Assembly (NCBI GenBank): GCA_905331475.1 | Contig: CAJNYU010002338.1 | Location: forward strand, 310,001 to 374,000 | Direction: 5' to 3' | Origin: Rotaria socialis | Taxonomy: Eukaryota; Rotifera; Eurotatoria; Philodinida; Philodinidae | DNA length: 64,000 nt | Part shown: piece after piece, positions 50,826 through 63,727 of the stretch | Numbering within the stretch: position 1 is the stretch's first letter | Layout of the letters: each line of letters begins with the position of its first letter | The notes under the pieces: model-generated | The model's database searches: none | The model's input: the letters and a program-made list of their open reading frames with translations, nothing else | Told to the model about the DNA's origin: nothing | Made by a program: the position numbers and the translations under genes

Positions 50826-53607
50826 TCATTTTCGTAAGATTTGAAACATGGTCGAAGTATCACTAGATTCAAAGGGGCTTTCAGCAAAGATAAGTATACC
50901 AGATCTTTTTTTTTCGAATGATGCTACCAGATTATTCTTAAGAAATCTATTGTTCCGTACATAGATTTCATTATCATTTATTTTCTTGATATCTGAAGAA
51001 AAGAAAGAATGACATTATTTTTAAATATTATATATCGAGGCAATTAAAAAAAATGGCCGACTGATTGTTAATAATATAGTTTGTTATTCGATAACAACAG
51101 CGTTCAAAAGAATAAGATGAAAAGAGTAACACGAGAAATCATCTAATTGCTTCGCATAAATTTAAAACATATTAGAGATGATGCCATATGGAAGTCTATG
51201 CCACAGAGTTTTTATTATACATAATCATCATACAACTCGTATTGCTCTTTTTTTTTATCATTGCAGCTTCATCTCTTCTTGCACACGATAACTTATTTAC
51301 TTCTCTACAAAATTTGATATGACACTTTATCTTAAAAGGTTTCACTGGATAATCGACTCAAGAAAATTGTATGGAATGAAAGTATATCACTTTCAAACAT
51401 CATCTTCGTTTTTAAAGAGTAAATTAGTATCTGTTTTTATCTAGCAGATATCTAATGGAGCAGAAACGAATTTTTCAAAAATAATTTTTGTTTTAGTATG
51501 ATCATCGTGACTTTCTCGAGTAGTATTTTTATATAAAAGCAAAGTGAGATTTCTTGAAATATAAACTCCGAGGTTCAAACATATTTACTTTTGCACACAT
51601 TTCAAATCAGTTAACTAAAGTATGCTCTTATTTTACTAATTAATACAAATAGAATAATCATTTTTCTTCAAATAAAGGGGAAAACTGACAGTACAATGTC
51701 AGGTTTCGATTCCAAAGCACAAGATCTAAGTATTGCACACATGTTTTTGCCAGAAAGTTAATTTAGTCTGGAAAAAAATAAAATTTTGCTTTTCAATATT
51801 ATTCAACAAACTAACAATTCAAGGTCTCAGCAAAATATGTAACTTTTCAAGGACTAAAATATGACGAAGCACTTTTTTCATACTAAATAAATTTATTTCT
51901 TCAGAAGAAAGAAAAGGTTTGAAAATACACAACTTTCGACCACCTCCAATCATCCCTACATAATATGATTCTTTAGTATGACGCGTTAAAGTAGAACATA
52001 TCCTAGGGTTTTGCAGCGAATTGAAAAATGGATCTTTCGAAAACACAATTAAGTTTCAATAACAGAGATTAAAGAAAATACCGCCTATGCACAGAAGATG
52101 CCATTCTTTACAGCCCACCCATCAGTAGCAATTATAGTAACCTTGAAAATTATGGGAATCTCGTGTCATATGATTCTATTAGAATTCCTTTTACTCTAAA
52201 AATATGACGGCAGTTTGTTTGCATTTCTACTCAAAAGATAAAAGATTAACCCGGAAATAAAGTTTTCGAACTGTATGACGCTATTCGTCGTTCTTCTTAG
52301 TACAAAAAGCCCTAATTGGAATATACAGAGCTCTTTACCTTTGAATTAAATAAAAATACAATTTTACAGTATAAAAAATGCAATTCAATTGATTCGATTA
52401 AATTTACATAGACTAAACGAACCACACTATTTACATTTTACAATGAGAAACTGCTCACTCACATGCAAGTGAATAATCTATATTTCAATCCAAATAATAC
52501 ATCATTGGTAGCAATAATGTATTTTTAATAGCTTTGAAACGAATTTTTTTAAAATTTATTTTAAAATAAAAAATGGTTTATGATGAGATTTAATTTCTTT
52601 CAAATTACAATATTATCCATTTATTTTAAAACACTTTTAAAGTCAATAATCTTATCTAAATGAAATTAAACGGTAAATGGGAACGAAAGTATTTTTAAAA
52701 ATATTCTCAAAGTTAAATTTTTGTCAACTATTTCAAACAAGTTTTTTTTCCTTTCTCACAAAACGTACGATTTTATTCAGATCAAGTAAAATGATGAAAG
52801 TGAAATGAAAAATGTTCACACTCTTTCGGTAATCATTATCGTTTATTGAATTAAATTGAACGATGCATTAAAAAGAAAGTCTTCATGAGAAAGTAATTTT
52901 ATAGAAGCTACTTTCCGCATGGGAAATTTTTTAACTATTTGAACGAAAATCATCATTCTTCTATCACAAATTTAGTGTTTTTCTTTAAATGTAAAAATTA
53001 GATTGTTTTTTAAAGCAGCTATTTTTTAGTCTAGATCAAATTGAGCGATATAAATGTAAGCAGTTTTTTCTTAGAGACTAATATTTTGCTTTTTTATTTT
53101 CAAATGAAAACGTTTTTCCTTCGTTTTAAATTAAATTGTTTTTTTCTTTAAATTCACATGAATAATTTATTTGAATATGAATTTTGTTTTTAAAAGCTAT
53201 TAACTATGTTTATTTTATAGCAACTGCTTTTATTTATATGAAGTTGATCGCTGCATTCAAACGTGAGCGTTCTCGAGTAATACGATCGTTCAAAAAATTT
53301 TAGAAGAAACAAAATATTTCAAGGATTTACTGTCGAAGGATAAGGACTAGCAAGTCCTTATTTCATGGAGCTAAACATATGACAATTCGATAGTATTAGG
53401 CTGCATCATCTTACATTTCGAGAGACAGTAATTTACATTGATCGTAAACCTAGAGTCAAGCAATATGACGACATACAATCGTAAAATTCGCCCTGAGATT
53501 GCTGCACATTTATTGTTAAAAATCTTTTGATGCAATACGCATTAGAAAACCAACAAGCATGTCTTTGATGAAAATGAAAACTCGATTGATTAGAAATATA
53601 AGAGATA
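50826..53607. other. Gene-free stretch
   Basis: I see no gene in 2.8 kb of AT-rich sequence. The minus frame at 51819-52046 has no family resemblance. The stretch 52540-53230 is especially rich in A/T homopolymer runs. Confidence 0.5.
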
Positions 53608-54162
53608 TTAGCTTATGGGATTCAAATATTTATTACAACACACAAAAAAGAAATGTAAGAGCATTATAATGCGACCATTGTTTTGAGCAGCACTATTACG
53701 TTTGCTAGTGGTTGAAGCAGCGACAGCAGGATTAGTGCTAGTTGAAGCAGCGACAGCAGGATTAGTGCTAGTTGAAGCAGCGACCGTAGTAGCATCTCGA
53801 GCAGCTATTACGGTACATGCCGAGCCCATGGACGTGGAACTAGTGATAGTGAGATTATTACTATCGCTACTCAATGTAATTGCTAATGTAACGAGACTAT
53901 TGGAAACCGAAATTGAATAACCACCTGAATAATTAGCGTCACCATCATAGGATGTTTCTCCAAGACATACACCCGTTAAACTTGTGTTGAATGATATTGT
54001 ATTTGATGTAGGTTGAGTTATAACCATATCGTTGATAATACAACAACATTGATTGACATTACATGATGAATCCGGTGTATAGGATCCAGGCCATGCTTGT
54101 GACTGAACTGCCACACAAGATGTCACCAAAAAGAATGCAATAACCCAACTCATTATAGTCAA
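53608..54162 (-). CDS. Secreted or GPI-like protein with Ala/Ser/Thr repeats
   Basis: This is a single-exon frame of 184 residues (or 181 from the second ATG at 54153). The N-terminus MSWVIAFFLVTSCVAVQSQA is a clear signal peptide. The mature part starts with a Cys cluster (CNVNQCCC) and has further cysteines at CLGE and SACTV, with a beta-like, Ser/Thr/Asn-rich composition and N-glycosylation sequons (NTS, NYS, NLT). A 10-residue repeat (ASTSTNPAVA type) is coded by a 30-bp tandem unit present about two and a half times (53711-53785). The C-terminus is hydrophobic (RIIMLLHFFFVCC) but followed by CNKYLNPIS, so a GPI signal is only possible. I do not recognise the family. Confidence 0.65.
   Translation of the reverse strand: MTIMSWVIAFFLVTSCVAVQSQAWPGSYTPDSSCNVNQCCCIINDMVITQPTSNTISFNTSLTGVCLGETSYDGDANYSGGYSISVSNSLVTLAITLSSDSNNLTITSSTSMGSACTVIAARDATTVAASTSTNPAVAASTSTNPAVAASTTSKRNSAAQNNGRIIMLLHFFFVCCNKYLNPIS
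53711..53785. repeat. 30-bp tandem repeat, 2.5 copies, inside a coding region
   Basis: Two exact 30-base units (53711-53740 and 53741-53770) and a 15-base partial third encode, on the minus strand, the repeated Ala/Ser/Thr/Asn/Pro segment of the secreted protein. Exact identity suggests recent copy-number change. Confidence 0.9.
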
Positions 54163-57100
54163 TTAAATAACCAGCAAAGATCTTATTAGTCAGAGATTCT
54201 TACGTTTTGACAATACAATGAACAGAAACAAACGCAAAATGTGGCTGCTTTTTATACTGCTAGTTCTATTGAATTTTAGAAAAAGAGAAAAATATTAAAA
54301 TTTCATCAATAATTTAATTTTTTAGTTTAAATCAACAAAGCGTTAAAACTACGTCACAGCAAAGAAGAAAAGCACTGTTTATGTTTCTTAAAAAATGAAA
54401 GCGTAAGATGTTGATTTATCATGAAATTTTATAATCGACAAATAAAAACCGTTTCCAATAAATAAATACAATAAACTGATGGGTGATGTCAACGCCTAGA
54501 TATGTTTAGTCAATAAGCGAGTCTTTCAAAAAAGCATAGACAGTTAATAATAGTTAGTGTATGTGTATTGTATTTTTGTTTAATTCTATTTCACAAAGTA
54601 TCATCTATGGCACTTTTCTAAATGAAGCAATTACGTAAATATGAAATTTTTTCATATTTTAATTCATCAAGTATGAAAAGCAATCATGTTCATTAAAACA
54701 AAATCCAGAACTGAAACTTTCTGTGTTAACTAAAAGCTTTAAGTTATTGTTGCGTGCCGATAGAAAAAAAATCCAGTGCACAGCGATGTTATCCGAACTA
54801 ATACTGTTAATTGCACTGATAAGACTAGATTGCACTAGTGCGCTGGTGTTCAGAACGCATAGAACTCATCGAATCCCAAACAACTGCCATTATTGAATTT
54901 CCGTTTAACTGGATGTATTTTCAAATCTGTTGAAAGAAAAAAAGCTGTGTACATTACTATTTTATAATTACTTTCAAATATCTGCTGCTTTCATCTTGGC
55001 AGTAACGGAGACGTCATATTTGACACATAATGATTGAGTCAGTTGATGACCGTACACCGTTTTTGATCTAATATAGAATAACGAGTTTTATATTTATTCT
55101 TTAGAAGATTGAGTAACCAAAAATCTATGTAAAACTTTTGTGTGGAAATGACCACTGTGAAAATTTGTCATAATAATCTAATAGAATGCATTTAACTGGT
55201 CTCGAAATGGATGAAAGTTGAGAAAAATACTTATTTCTATGCATTCATTGACTATTGTAGTTATCATCATTCCTGAGTTTCAATAAATGTTAGTATAGTG
55301 AAATAAAATAGAGAGGAACAATCATGCTAATGACATGCACTGGTATTGTTTCAGTTTCTTCGTTATATCTCTAGCTAGTTTTTATTACATCCAGGTTAAT
55401 CTTGTCGGCATACTCAAGGTCTACGATATAGGTTGTGGAAAGAAATTAATCTGGCGATGAAATAAAAATAGAAAAAATCTTGGGCCATGGATTCCTTTCT
55501 AATATTTTCTAAGACTTTTCAATTGATTCGAATACTTAACTGCATATCAAGTTTGGTCAAATATAATGCAGAAATCTTTATTTGTAGTTACATTTTTGCT
55601 ACATGTTTTTTTTTATCGATGTTAATAAAAACGTATATTGCAAATACTACCTTTTAGTATGTCATTCTGTTTTTTATGCACACTCTATTGTTATGTGAAT
55701 AAAATAAAGATGAATGAAATTTTCTTAATTATTTCTTGTTAGTTGATACTGTTAGAGTATACATACAAAAGACACATTCAATGATATTGTTGTATTTATT
55801 AAAGCTAAAAAAAAGAATATTTTAGAACTTTATTTTTGTTTTTATCTATAATTCTATGCTCATATTTCAAAGCCCTTTTTCTATATCGATACATTGATAA
55901 TTTTTCAATTGATTTATTAATTATTTCAGAAGAACTTTCGTACCGATTAAATAATAATAACTATATAAGTATAATTGTTTTTGATTGAAAAATTGAAATG
56001 ACTTCATGAAATAACTGGATTATTAAGAAAATCTTGAATATCTGCCTTTCAAAGTAAACTTTGTTTTTAATATACGGCACATATTATTAGGCTACCTTCA
56101 TAATGTTAATTGTGTAAAGTATTGTATCGCTGTTTTTCAATCTTTCGATATTTTTCTATAAGAGAGAAAAGTGACGCATAAACTCGAATAGAATAACAGA
56201 GTAAATATAAATATATTATTTTTGATGATTTATAAAACATAAATTCCCTAGAGAATTGAATTATTCAATATACTATGTGTTTCAAAAATTACTTTCGTTT
56301 TTCTGATTAATATGTGACTGGAGTCATACAAAATTTCTTCTTTTCGTATTGCTAGAGAGAGAGAGAGAGAGTTCATCAGTTTTTCTAAGATAAAGGACAG
56401 TTCAAATATTAAAAACATATTTTAAGAGATACATTTATAAGAGAAAAAACATTAGCTTATAACTGTTGGAATATGACCTTGAAGCGTCGTTATCACATGC
56501 TATTAAAGCAAATGACAACGTTTCAGTGAAAATTTTCATCCCTAAATATAAAAACAAACTATCACAACAAACAAGAATCCATGCGTATCTAAATTTTTCG
56601 GGCATGCAACTCATTCGTTAGCAACAATAGTATTGATGTAGAGAATAACTTTCATACCTCGTACTCGATCAAAACAAAAATAGAAATCATTCCTAATTAC
56701 AAATATTTTACCAAAAATATTCTCTTATATGAAATATTTTTAAGAAAGTGTCAATTCCAATTCCAATTTGTTTTATCGCAATCTTATATATGCAAACAAC
56801 GAACTTATCGATATTTAACGTATCCACAATCGTATCTAACAAATCGAACTTGAATGAATGCTGGCATTTTTTCTATATACAATGGGTCGATTGGAAAAAA
56901 TATTTAGATTTTAAAGAATGTAAACAGTTTTCATCCAACAAATAAACCTAGTCATAGCTGTTGCGAGTAATTACTAATTCCGACGTCGATTATTGGCAAC
57001 GGTGAATATTATTCAAATGTCCTATATTTGTTTACTGTTAAGTTCGATGACTTTATGTGATGTAAAATGTGTTAGTATTGAAACGATGATTAGTCAGATA

Positions 57101-57874
57101 TAGTAAAAAAGGCTAACATTGAGCAATACTTAATTGAGTCTAATCATGATTGAACAGAAAAAAGAATGGATGAATGTACTGAACGACATGAAACCAACAT
57201 TTGTTTCAACAGCAAACAGATCGTCGCTTTACAGAAGCATTCATTGATTATATCCAACAATTATAGATTTTCATATGAATATTTTCTATTTGATCAAAAT
57301 CGAATATAAAATATTGACTAATACTATATCATCATTTTCAAAACATAATTTGATAGCAATTAAAAGAAACAAAGCCGCTTATATAGATTTTTTTCTGGTA
57401 TGGAATACTGTAAAACTATGTCATGTAGGATGTTGTCATGCAATCCACCGTTACATTGATAAAAAATGATTGACATGCTTTACTCTGAATATATTAATTT
57501 GTTTATGACTTTCTTTTTCAGTAAAAAACTAACAATTGAGCACTAGCTATTCCTTGATAATGTATATACGTATATATCTAATGCCATTCGAGACAAGTTT
57601 CCGAACGGATAACTGTCATTTATAAAAAAACGGAACTTAGACGAGCAATTGATTTCAATTGAAGAAAATAAAAGACCGAGCGCGTGTTTATTCTTTCGTC
57701 TCCTTTTTTTCTCTTAGTATTCGATTCGCTTCAATATTAGCTTTTTTTTCTTTTTATTTAATGACATGCTACGATAATGACGACATCAAACAACGCACTA
57801 AAACTATTTAAAGAACAAGCATATTCCTTTTTTCCCTTTGATTATCATTACTCACTCAAAGCGAAAATAGCAAC
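54163..57874. other. Gene-free stretch
   Basis: No gene is supported. A short GA microsatellite occurs at about 56355-56371. The small plus frames at 56748 and 57275 have no family resemblance. The 3' end holds the FANK1-like gene's promoter. Confidence 0.5.
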
Positions 57875-59817
57875 ATGAGTAAATATATAAACTTCTTTTT
57901 TTAACCTTTAGAAGTTTTTGTTTTCGTTAGGTGGGCGTTTAGAAAAACCACTAGCTCCAGTATTAGTAGATGCAAATCATCATTCAATTGAACTTCAATG
58001 GGAAGATGTACGAATTCAGGATCAAGATCGTCCAGAAGATAAAAGATTGTTTGACGAATCCGGTGCAGCACGACCAGGCTCTTTAATTTATTTACATGGA
58101 CGCGAGAAAAGAATTGGCTCACTTTGGCAAAGTATATACACGTATGCCAGATAAATGTTTTTAATTTCAAATTTGGTTTTCTGTTTAATGTAATTAGAGG
58201 ATCAGCAACGTCGTATAAAGCTGAAAATCTTAAAGCCAATACTCAATATGAATTTCGAATACAATGTAAATTAGGTTCTAATGGTGGTGAACGCTCAGAT
58301 TGGTCGTCAATATTTCAAGTAGGAACAACACCAGAACCAATGACTGCTGAAACAGTTTTCAAAGCTATTGCTGCGCCTGGAAAAGATCAATTAGAAAAAT
58401 TACTTCGAATTTTGTATGCTTTTAACTTTCTTGAACAAATGTATTTGAACTTATTTCTTGCAGAGGTTCAAACCATTATCTACTAGAACGTCCGGATAAA
58501 GATGGAAATTTACCTTTAATGCATGCATGTGCTAAATTTGATGTTGGGTAAAATATTCATGAAAATTTTCTTTCGCTTAGTCGTAAAAATAAATCTTTTT
58601 CTATTATAGAAAAGTTGAATTACTAATCAAAGCAGGAGCAATGGTTAACAGTAGTGTTGGTTCTGGAAAAACACCGTAAGTGGTCAATTTATTTTTATGT
58701 TTCAATGAATTTTTACAAATAAATTTTAGACTTATGGTGGCAGCCAGTACAGGTTTTCATAAAGCATGTGCAGTACTTATCGAAAATGGCGCAAACAATT
58801 GTAGCATTGATCAAAATGGTAAATGACGATCACATGAAACTATTATTTTATATTATTCTAATTTAGGTATTTCTGTATTACATCATGCCATTGACAGTAA
58901 AAATTTTGAAACAATTTCTGTTATAATTAGAAGTCTTAATAAAGATAAAGAAATTGAAATGAATAGAGAAGTTGCAGTATATAAATGGACGCCACTATAT
59001 CGAGCAGGTAAAAAGTTTGCTTTTCAGATGACGAAACTATTTTAGAATAAATTCATTTAGTAATGCATGATTGCAATAAAGAGATAATTGAATTTCTTAT
59101 TAATCATGGGGCAAATATTGAAGCTGAAGATGGAATAACATTTACCACTGCATTACAAATGGCAGTGATACGCGGAAATTTAAAAACAACACAATTATTG
59201 GTTACACATGGAGCAGATTTCAGGAGACTAAGCAAAGTATAGTAAAGAATAAAATATCAATCAATTTTTATTTGATAGACATGCTTTTTAGGTTGGTGGT
59301 AAAACACTTCAACAACTGGCTGAATCTACTAATAAAATGGTAGGTGATAAACTTTGATTGTAATTCAAAAGTAATTAAATAGTTTTCGATCAGAAAGTAT
59401 TTTTCATCATTTCCTCTCGTATGATTGTCTCTTATATAAAGCTTTTTGACAATCTCATGGCCAATAATCGAAATGAATCAATAGAGTATCGTATCATCGT
59501 TAGAAGAGAAACTTCAATAGTCACACCGAATTTAGTCCAAGAGAAAAAATTATTCTTGAAAACGCTTGATGTTGAGTCAGATTATTAAACTTTGTTTTAA
59601 AACAATAGCATGCTGTTTTTTCTATTATATTAATTCATATTATTATTATTGGAAAACAGAATAATTTAAGACATACAAACAAGTATTGTTTAAAACATCA
59701 GCTAGTATTTCGTATTTTCGAATCTTGCTATCTCTATAAAACAATAACTGTTTGCTTTTATTTAATTAGGATTTAATCAATTATATCAATTCATTACCAT
59801 CTGCTCCGAAAAGTTAG
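57875..59817 (+). CDS. FANK1: Fibronectin III plus ankyrin-repeat protein, FANK1-like
   Basis: Ten exons (57875-57878, 57931-58141, 58198-58413, 58464-58547, 58610-58675, 58730-58818, 58867-59007, 59061-59236, 59292-59339, 59770-59817) sum to exactly 360 residues; human FANK1 has 345. The first coding exon would be only ATGA; this start is inferred from splice phase and yields MSGRLEKPLAP. Residues about 5-115 form an FN3 domain (HHSIELQWEDV, ANTQYEFRIQC, GERSDWSSIFQVGTTPEPMT), and the rest is five to six ankyrin repeats (GKTPLMVAASTGFHKACAVL, ISVLHHAIDSKN, ALQMAVIRGNLKTTQLL). FANK1 is known in mammals as a testis-enriched, AP-1-modulating protein; here a general scaffold role is all that can be said. 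The last intron is 430 bases; the others are about 50-57. Confidence 0.9.
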
Positions 59818-59969
59818 TATTCGTAACCAGCTAGTAAAATTCGTTTTCTCTCACACTTATTTAATAAAGATTGTATTGATATTAAATATTTTTCTGTAAT
59901 AAAAGACTATTTTCAAACAGAATTCTTGTAATCCATATCGATATATTTATGCAATTAAATAAATGCATA

Positions 59970-61002
59970 TTATTGCTGTTTATTTATTAAAATCGTTTCT
60001 AATGTCGTTGTATTTTGTCTCATTTTCGGAATAACATTGTTCGCAAATGCTGTTTTCATTGATGCTGTTGTTGTTGTTGTTGTTGTTGTTGTTGCTGTTG
60101 TTGTTTTTTCTGTTGCTCGTGTTGTAATTTTTATTTTTGTCAGCGTAGAATGACCAAAAAATTGAATTCCTGAACACAGTTCTGGTAAAGCATAACGACT
60201 CCATTGTCCATTGGATTCACATCTTTTACAGTGAGGTCCGTATGCAAAAGCATATATTGCAAATACAGCCAATGGAGGGTAAAGTGAACCACCATCTATT
60301 GCTTTTATTTCACCCCATTGACTAACTAAACGTGGATTAGCTCGTAGTAATTCTGCATCACATCGCACTGTTTCACAGACTGACAATTCAGTCCAATCGC
60401 CTATTAAAAAAGTAAAATATGAAAAAAATTCTTTTGTTTTTCAATTTACCATCACGGCAAATACGACAAAATCGAGTTCCGTCTGGGTCTGATCGTCTTT
60501 CATAAACAGCTGTTGACCAGTCAGGAACTGTTTCGCGTGGATCATCATCTAGAAATTTAGTATGATGATCAGGTTGTTCAATGCGTAAACGACGAAATTC
60601 AAATGGAACAACCATTTGAGTTTCAAGTTCATTGAGTAATTGTAAACGACATGGAGAGAATGTACGATCAATAGTTGAATCTGTTAAAGATTTCTTTAAC
60701 GATGCATAATCTATATCGATTAATGATGATGATTGTGATTGTTTGAGGTCAATATGAGATATTGGTATTCGTTCTACAACATAATCGGATAAACTAGATG
60801 AACGTTGATGATCAAACATACGTAGATTTTTTAGAAGTAACGATGATGATGAGGATGAACGATTATTCGATGGTGATATTTCATCTTGAGTGCGTTGAAT
60901 CATATTTGTATCAATAATGACACATGTTGGAATTGAATAAACTTCATGTTCATGAATAATTTTAAGAAGAAATATTACGAGATAGAAGAAGAACGATGGC
61001 AT
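59970..61002 (-). CDS. Orphan secreted protein with Cys-containing C-terminal domain
   Basis: Two exons (60450-61002, 59970-60400) join at phase 1 across a 49-base intron to give 327 residues. MPSFFFYLVIFLLKIIHEHEVYS is a probable signal peptide. The middle is Ser/Asp-rich and likely disordered. The second half has a compact region with regularly placed cysteines (RFCRICRDG, ELSVCETVRC, GPHCKRCESNGQWSRY, ELCSG), so a disulphide-bonded extracellular domain is likely. The C-terminal tail holds a Thr run coded by a TTG/TTT repeat (about 60064-60105 on plus), then a basic end. I do not recognise the family. It converges on the FANK1-like gene, leaving 152 bases between stop codons. Confidence 0.7.
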
Positions 61003-62107
61003 GATTAGAATGAATGATTCGTTGCGTTTACCAATGTGAACTCACAGCAAAGTAAGAGAGACAGAAAGGCAGAGACAGAGAGAATAAAGGTATTAAGTCT
61101 TCCGATAACGATAGACAGAGATTAACTAACCGATAGTGTTTGTCGATCGGTTGATGCAACAATCAATTGGTGCGAGACAACAATGAACGTGATGTTTAGA
61201 ATCTAATCTCTTGTCACTTATTGTTGTCAACGACAATAGAAAAGTGATCGATAAATCCGCTAAGCATTAGTTCTTCTTTTTTTTTGTCTCTATAACATAT
61301 CGAGTATTGTATACTTCGACTATTCATTGCATTACCGAATGATCTTATACTAATAAAAAGTTCTTTAATGTAGTTCAGCTGAAATGTATCTTTGAAATTA
61401 TCAGCATTTTTGTTTTTAGGAAATATCAAATTGTAAATTTTACTTATCCAGAAGTTTTCAACTATTGACGAAATTTCGAAAAATGCATGCTACAATAAGA
61501 TCATCTAACGACAGATGTGATATCGAAATAAATATTTAAGAAAAAAAAAGATATTCTTGATTTTTTGCCAAGGATCAAATACCTAATAGAAATGTAGATC
61601 TAGTGATATGAAAATGTATTCAAACTTTCTATCATACGTATATATTCAATACTAAAATATTATAGATGGAGGTTGCTTAGAATAGAGAAAGTTAAAGTTA
61701 TTTTTAGGTTCTAGAATACTTCATGAAAAAAGTATCATTTTGTCAATATGATTATCTGAAAGAGTCTTCAACGGTGAATAACAATAAGAAGAAGTTGTAC
61801 ATTTTAAGAACTTTTCTTGAAACATGACGAGCATTACATTACATAAAAAAGCATCTCTTAAGTGTCGTTTAACAAGCTTTTTGGTATGATGACATTACCA
61901 TTTCTTTTTCGGTTTGCTTGCCATTTTAAAGAAAACTCTTAGAAAATCTAAGTTGTAACCGTTTATAAATTCTAATAGTAATATCAGTGAAAGTTTCCTT
62001 TGAATGTCATATGAGTATTGATCTAGTTTATTAACCGTTGGATTAGGTACAACACTGATGAATAGTGAGCACATCTTGGTTTACGTTTTTAGCAGAATAG
62101 CTGTACT
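61003..62107. other. Intergenic spacer
   Basis: Presumed promoter of the orphan secreted gene at the left, with a purine-rich run (61050-61085) just upstream of its start. No other gene is seen. Confidence 0.45.
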
Positions 62108-62540
62108 CAGTGACGGATCCAGGAAATTTAGAAGGAGAGGGCGGATGCAATCGAGTTATTGATGTTACTAGTGATAATCTTTTTAGCATTTTTTATTATT
62201 ATCTGTTCAAATGAGCCAAAATCATAATCGTTGATTACGCCATTGTTGCTCTACAAATGTTCATCATCTGTATGACACGGATAGACACGTTGCACCATAA
62301 GAGAAAAAAAGAATTTGATACTAGATATAAAACTATGAGAAGAATTTATATCTAAATTATTTTTCTTTTATCGAGTCTTTACTTTTAGAATACATGCACC
62401 GTAAAGTCGAAACTAGTGAGAACTGAACACTCGTTGTCTCTGTAAATCATATAAAAACAAAATAATAATTAGGCTATCACATACATAAATTTCAAAGGAG
62501 GGGCCGTTGCCTTAACCGCGCCACTGTGGATCCGCCCCTG
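62108..62540. mobile_element. Non-autonomous hAT-like element (MITE) with 8-bp target duplication
   Basis: The 433-base element starts CAGTGACGGATCCAGG and ends CGGATCC-type inverted sequence TGGATCCGCCCCTG. It is flanked directly by GCTGTACT on both sides (62100-62107 and 62541-62548), an exact 8-bp duplication as made by hAT transposases. Subterminal sequences also mirror each other (GGAGAGGGCGG left; GGAGGGGCCG right). No transposase is encoded. Confidence 0.85.
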
Positions 62541-62548
62541 GCTGTACT

Positions 62549-62886
62549 ATAAATTGATTGTAATCATTTATCGAATAAGTTAAATCTATTTTAGAATAAA
62601 TACTAAATAATTACATTGATATAATGGCAATCATGAGTTACATATAAATAGGAATCGAATACCTATTATTTGGTCAACTATGATAGAAATAATCAAATGT
62701 ATAATACGTGTCTATTTCAAAGAAAAAGATACTTTTACAAGCAAAATAAAACTCGATATGTAATTCTTGAAAAGATTTTTACATGGGGATATAAAAGTTT
62801 TAAAAAAAGAGAACAAGAAGGTTCATTGATACTAAATGGTAAAGAATTGACGTGTGAGTATAAATTTTTTTCTTCTTCAGTTCAGT
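62549..62886. other. Spacer before orphan gene 3' end
   Basis: Nothing is recognised. The plus frame 62670-63017 is antisense to the last exons of the neighbouring minus-strand gene and is not called. Confidence 0.4.
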
Positions 62887-63727
62887 TTAGTAATAATCTG
62901 TTCTTGCTGATTGTGGATAGGTTGGTGTTGGCTGTGTTTGACGATAATAAGGCACTTCCGAAAGATCGATATCTAAGTGTAAAAGTTAGCAGTTTTTCTT
63001 ACAACACTATTGTATGAAATTTGAAAACCAAAAAAGCAATCACGTTAACATTGCATTACTTACATGGCTGTTGAACATATATTGTCATACTTGTTCGCTT
63101 ACGAGTTAGAGGTTCTCAATAAAAAAAAAGAAGAAAAAACTGTAAACTTATGATTTTTTCATATATTGAACCATATATTCACCTGCTTTTGATGGCCAGT
63201 CATCAGATGAAAGACGATTTTCTCGTACTAAAATATACATAATGCATTATTTAATCATTTTACTCTCTAGGATATTATTTACTCATAGAATTTTCATCGT
63301 GACGCTTTGAAAAGCTTAATCCCAAATCATCATTATTGTCTAACTTTTTATATAAATGATGACGATGACTCTTTGATGATGAGATATACTGAATAGGTAT
63401 AATTCTTGTGGGTCCACTAGTCCAACTTGAATAGCTAATAGGAATATTACGTCCTAATCCAAAGTTTAATTTTAAAATATTATTATCGAAACGCCAACGA
63501 ATACGATCAAAAAAGAATGGATCATCGAAATCCCAATTGCATGCAAGCGATGGGTATGAAAAGTCTCGCTCAATTAAACGAACGCTTAATGGACGATCAT
63601 TATTGAAAGCACCAGAACGATGTGAAAAATTATAATTATTACTACCGCTTGTATGATAGGAAGACGAACGAGAATAATGGGAGGACGAACGAGATTCTTT
63701 TGAATAACTTCTTGTTGATAATGACAT
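62887..63727 (-). CDS. Orphan Ser/Tyr-rich protein
   Basis: Four exons (63283-63727, 63183-63227, 63064-63114, 62887-62972) give an intact 208-residue frame. The first donor GTAAAT and third donor GTAAGT are good matches and the acceptors end TTTTAG, TTGAG and CTTAG. Reading straight through the third donor would give a stop at 63056-63058, so a shorter product is an alternative. The N-terminus (MSLSTRSYSKESRSSSHYSR) is Ser/Tyr/Arg-rich. The centre has aromatic-rich DFDDPFFFDRIRWRF and LKLNFGLGRNIPISY. The C-terminus is Pro/Tyr/Gln-rich, ending RTDYY. No signal peptide or membrane segment is seen. I do not recognise a family. Confidence 0.6.

Noticed and set aside
57901-58239. 112-codon minus frame opposite FANK1 exons
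   Set aside because: It is antisense to the conserved FN3 exons with no supporting features.
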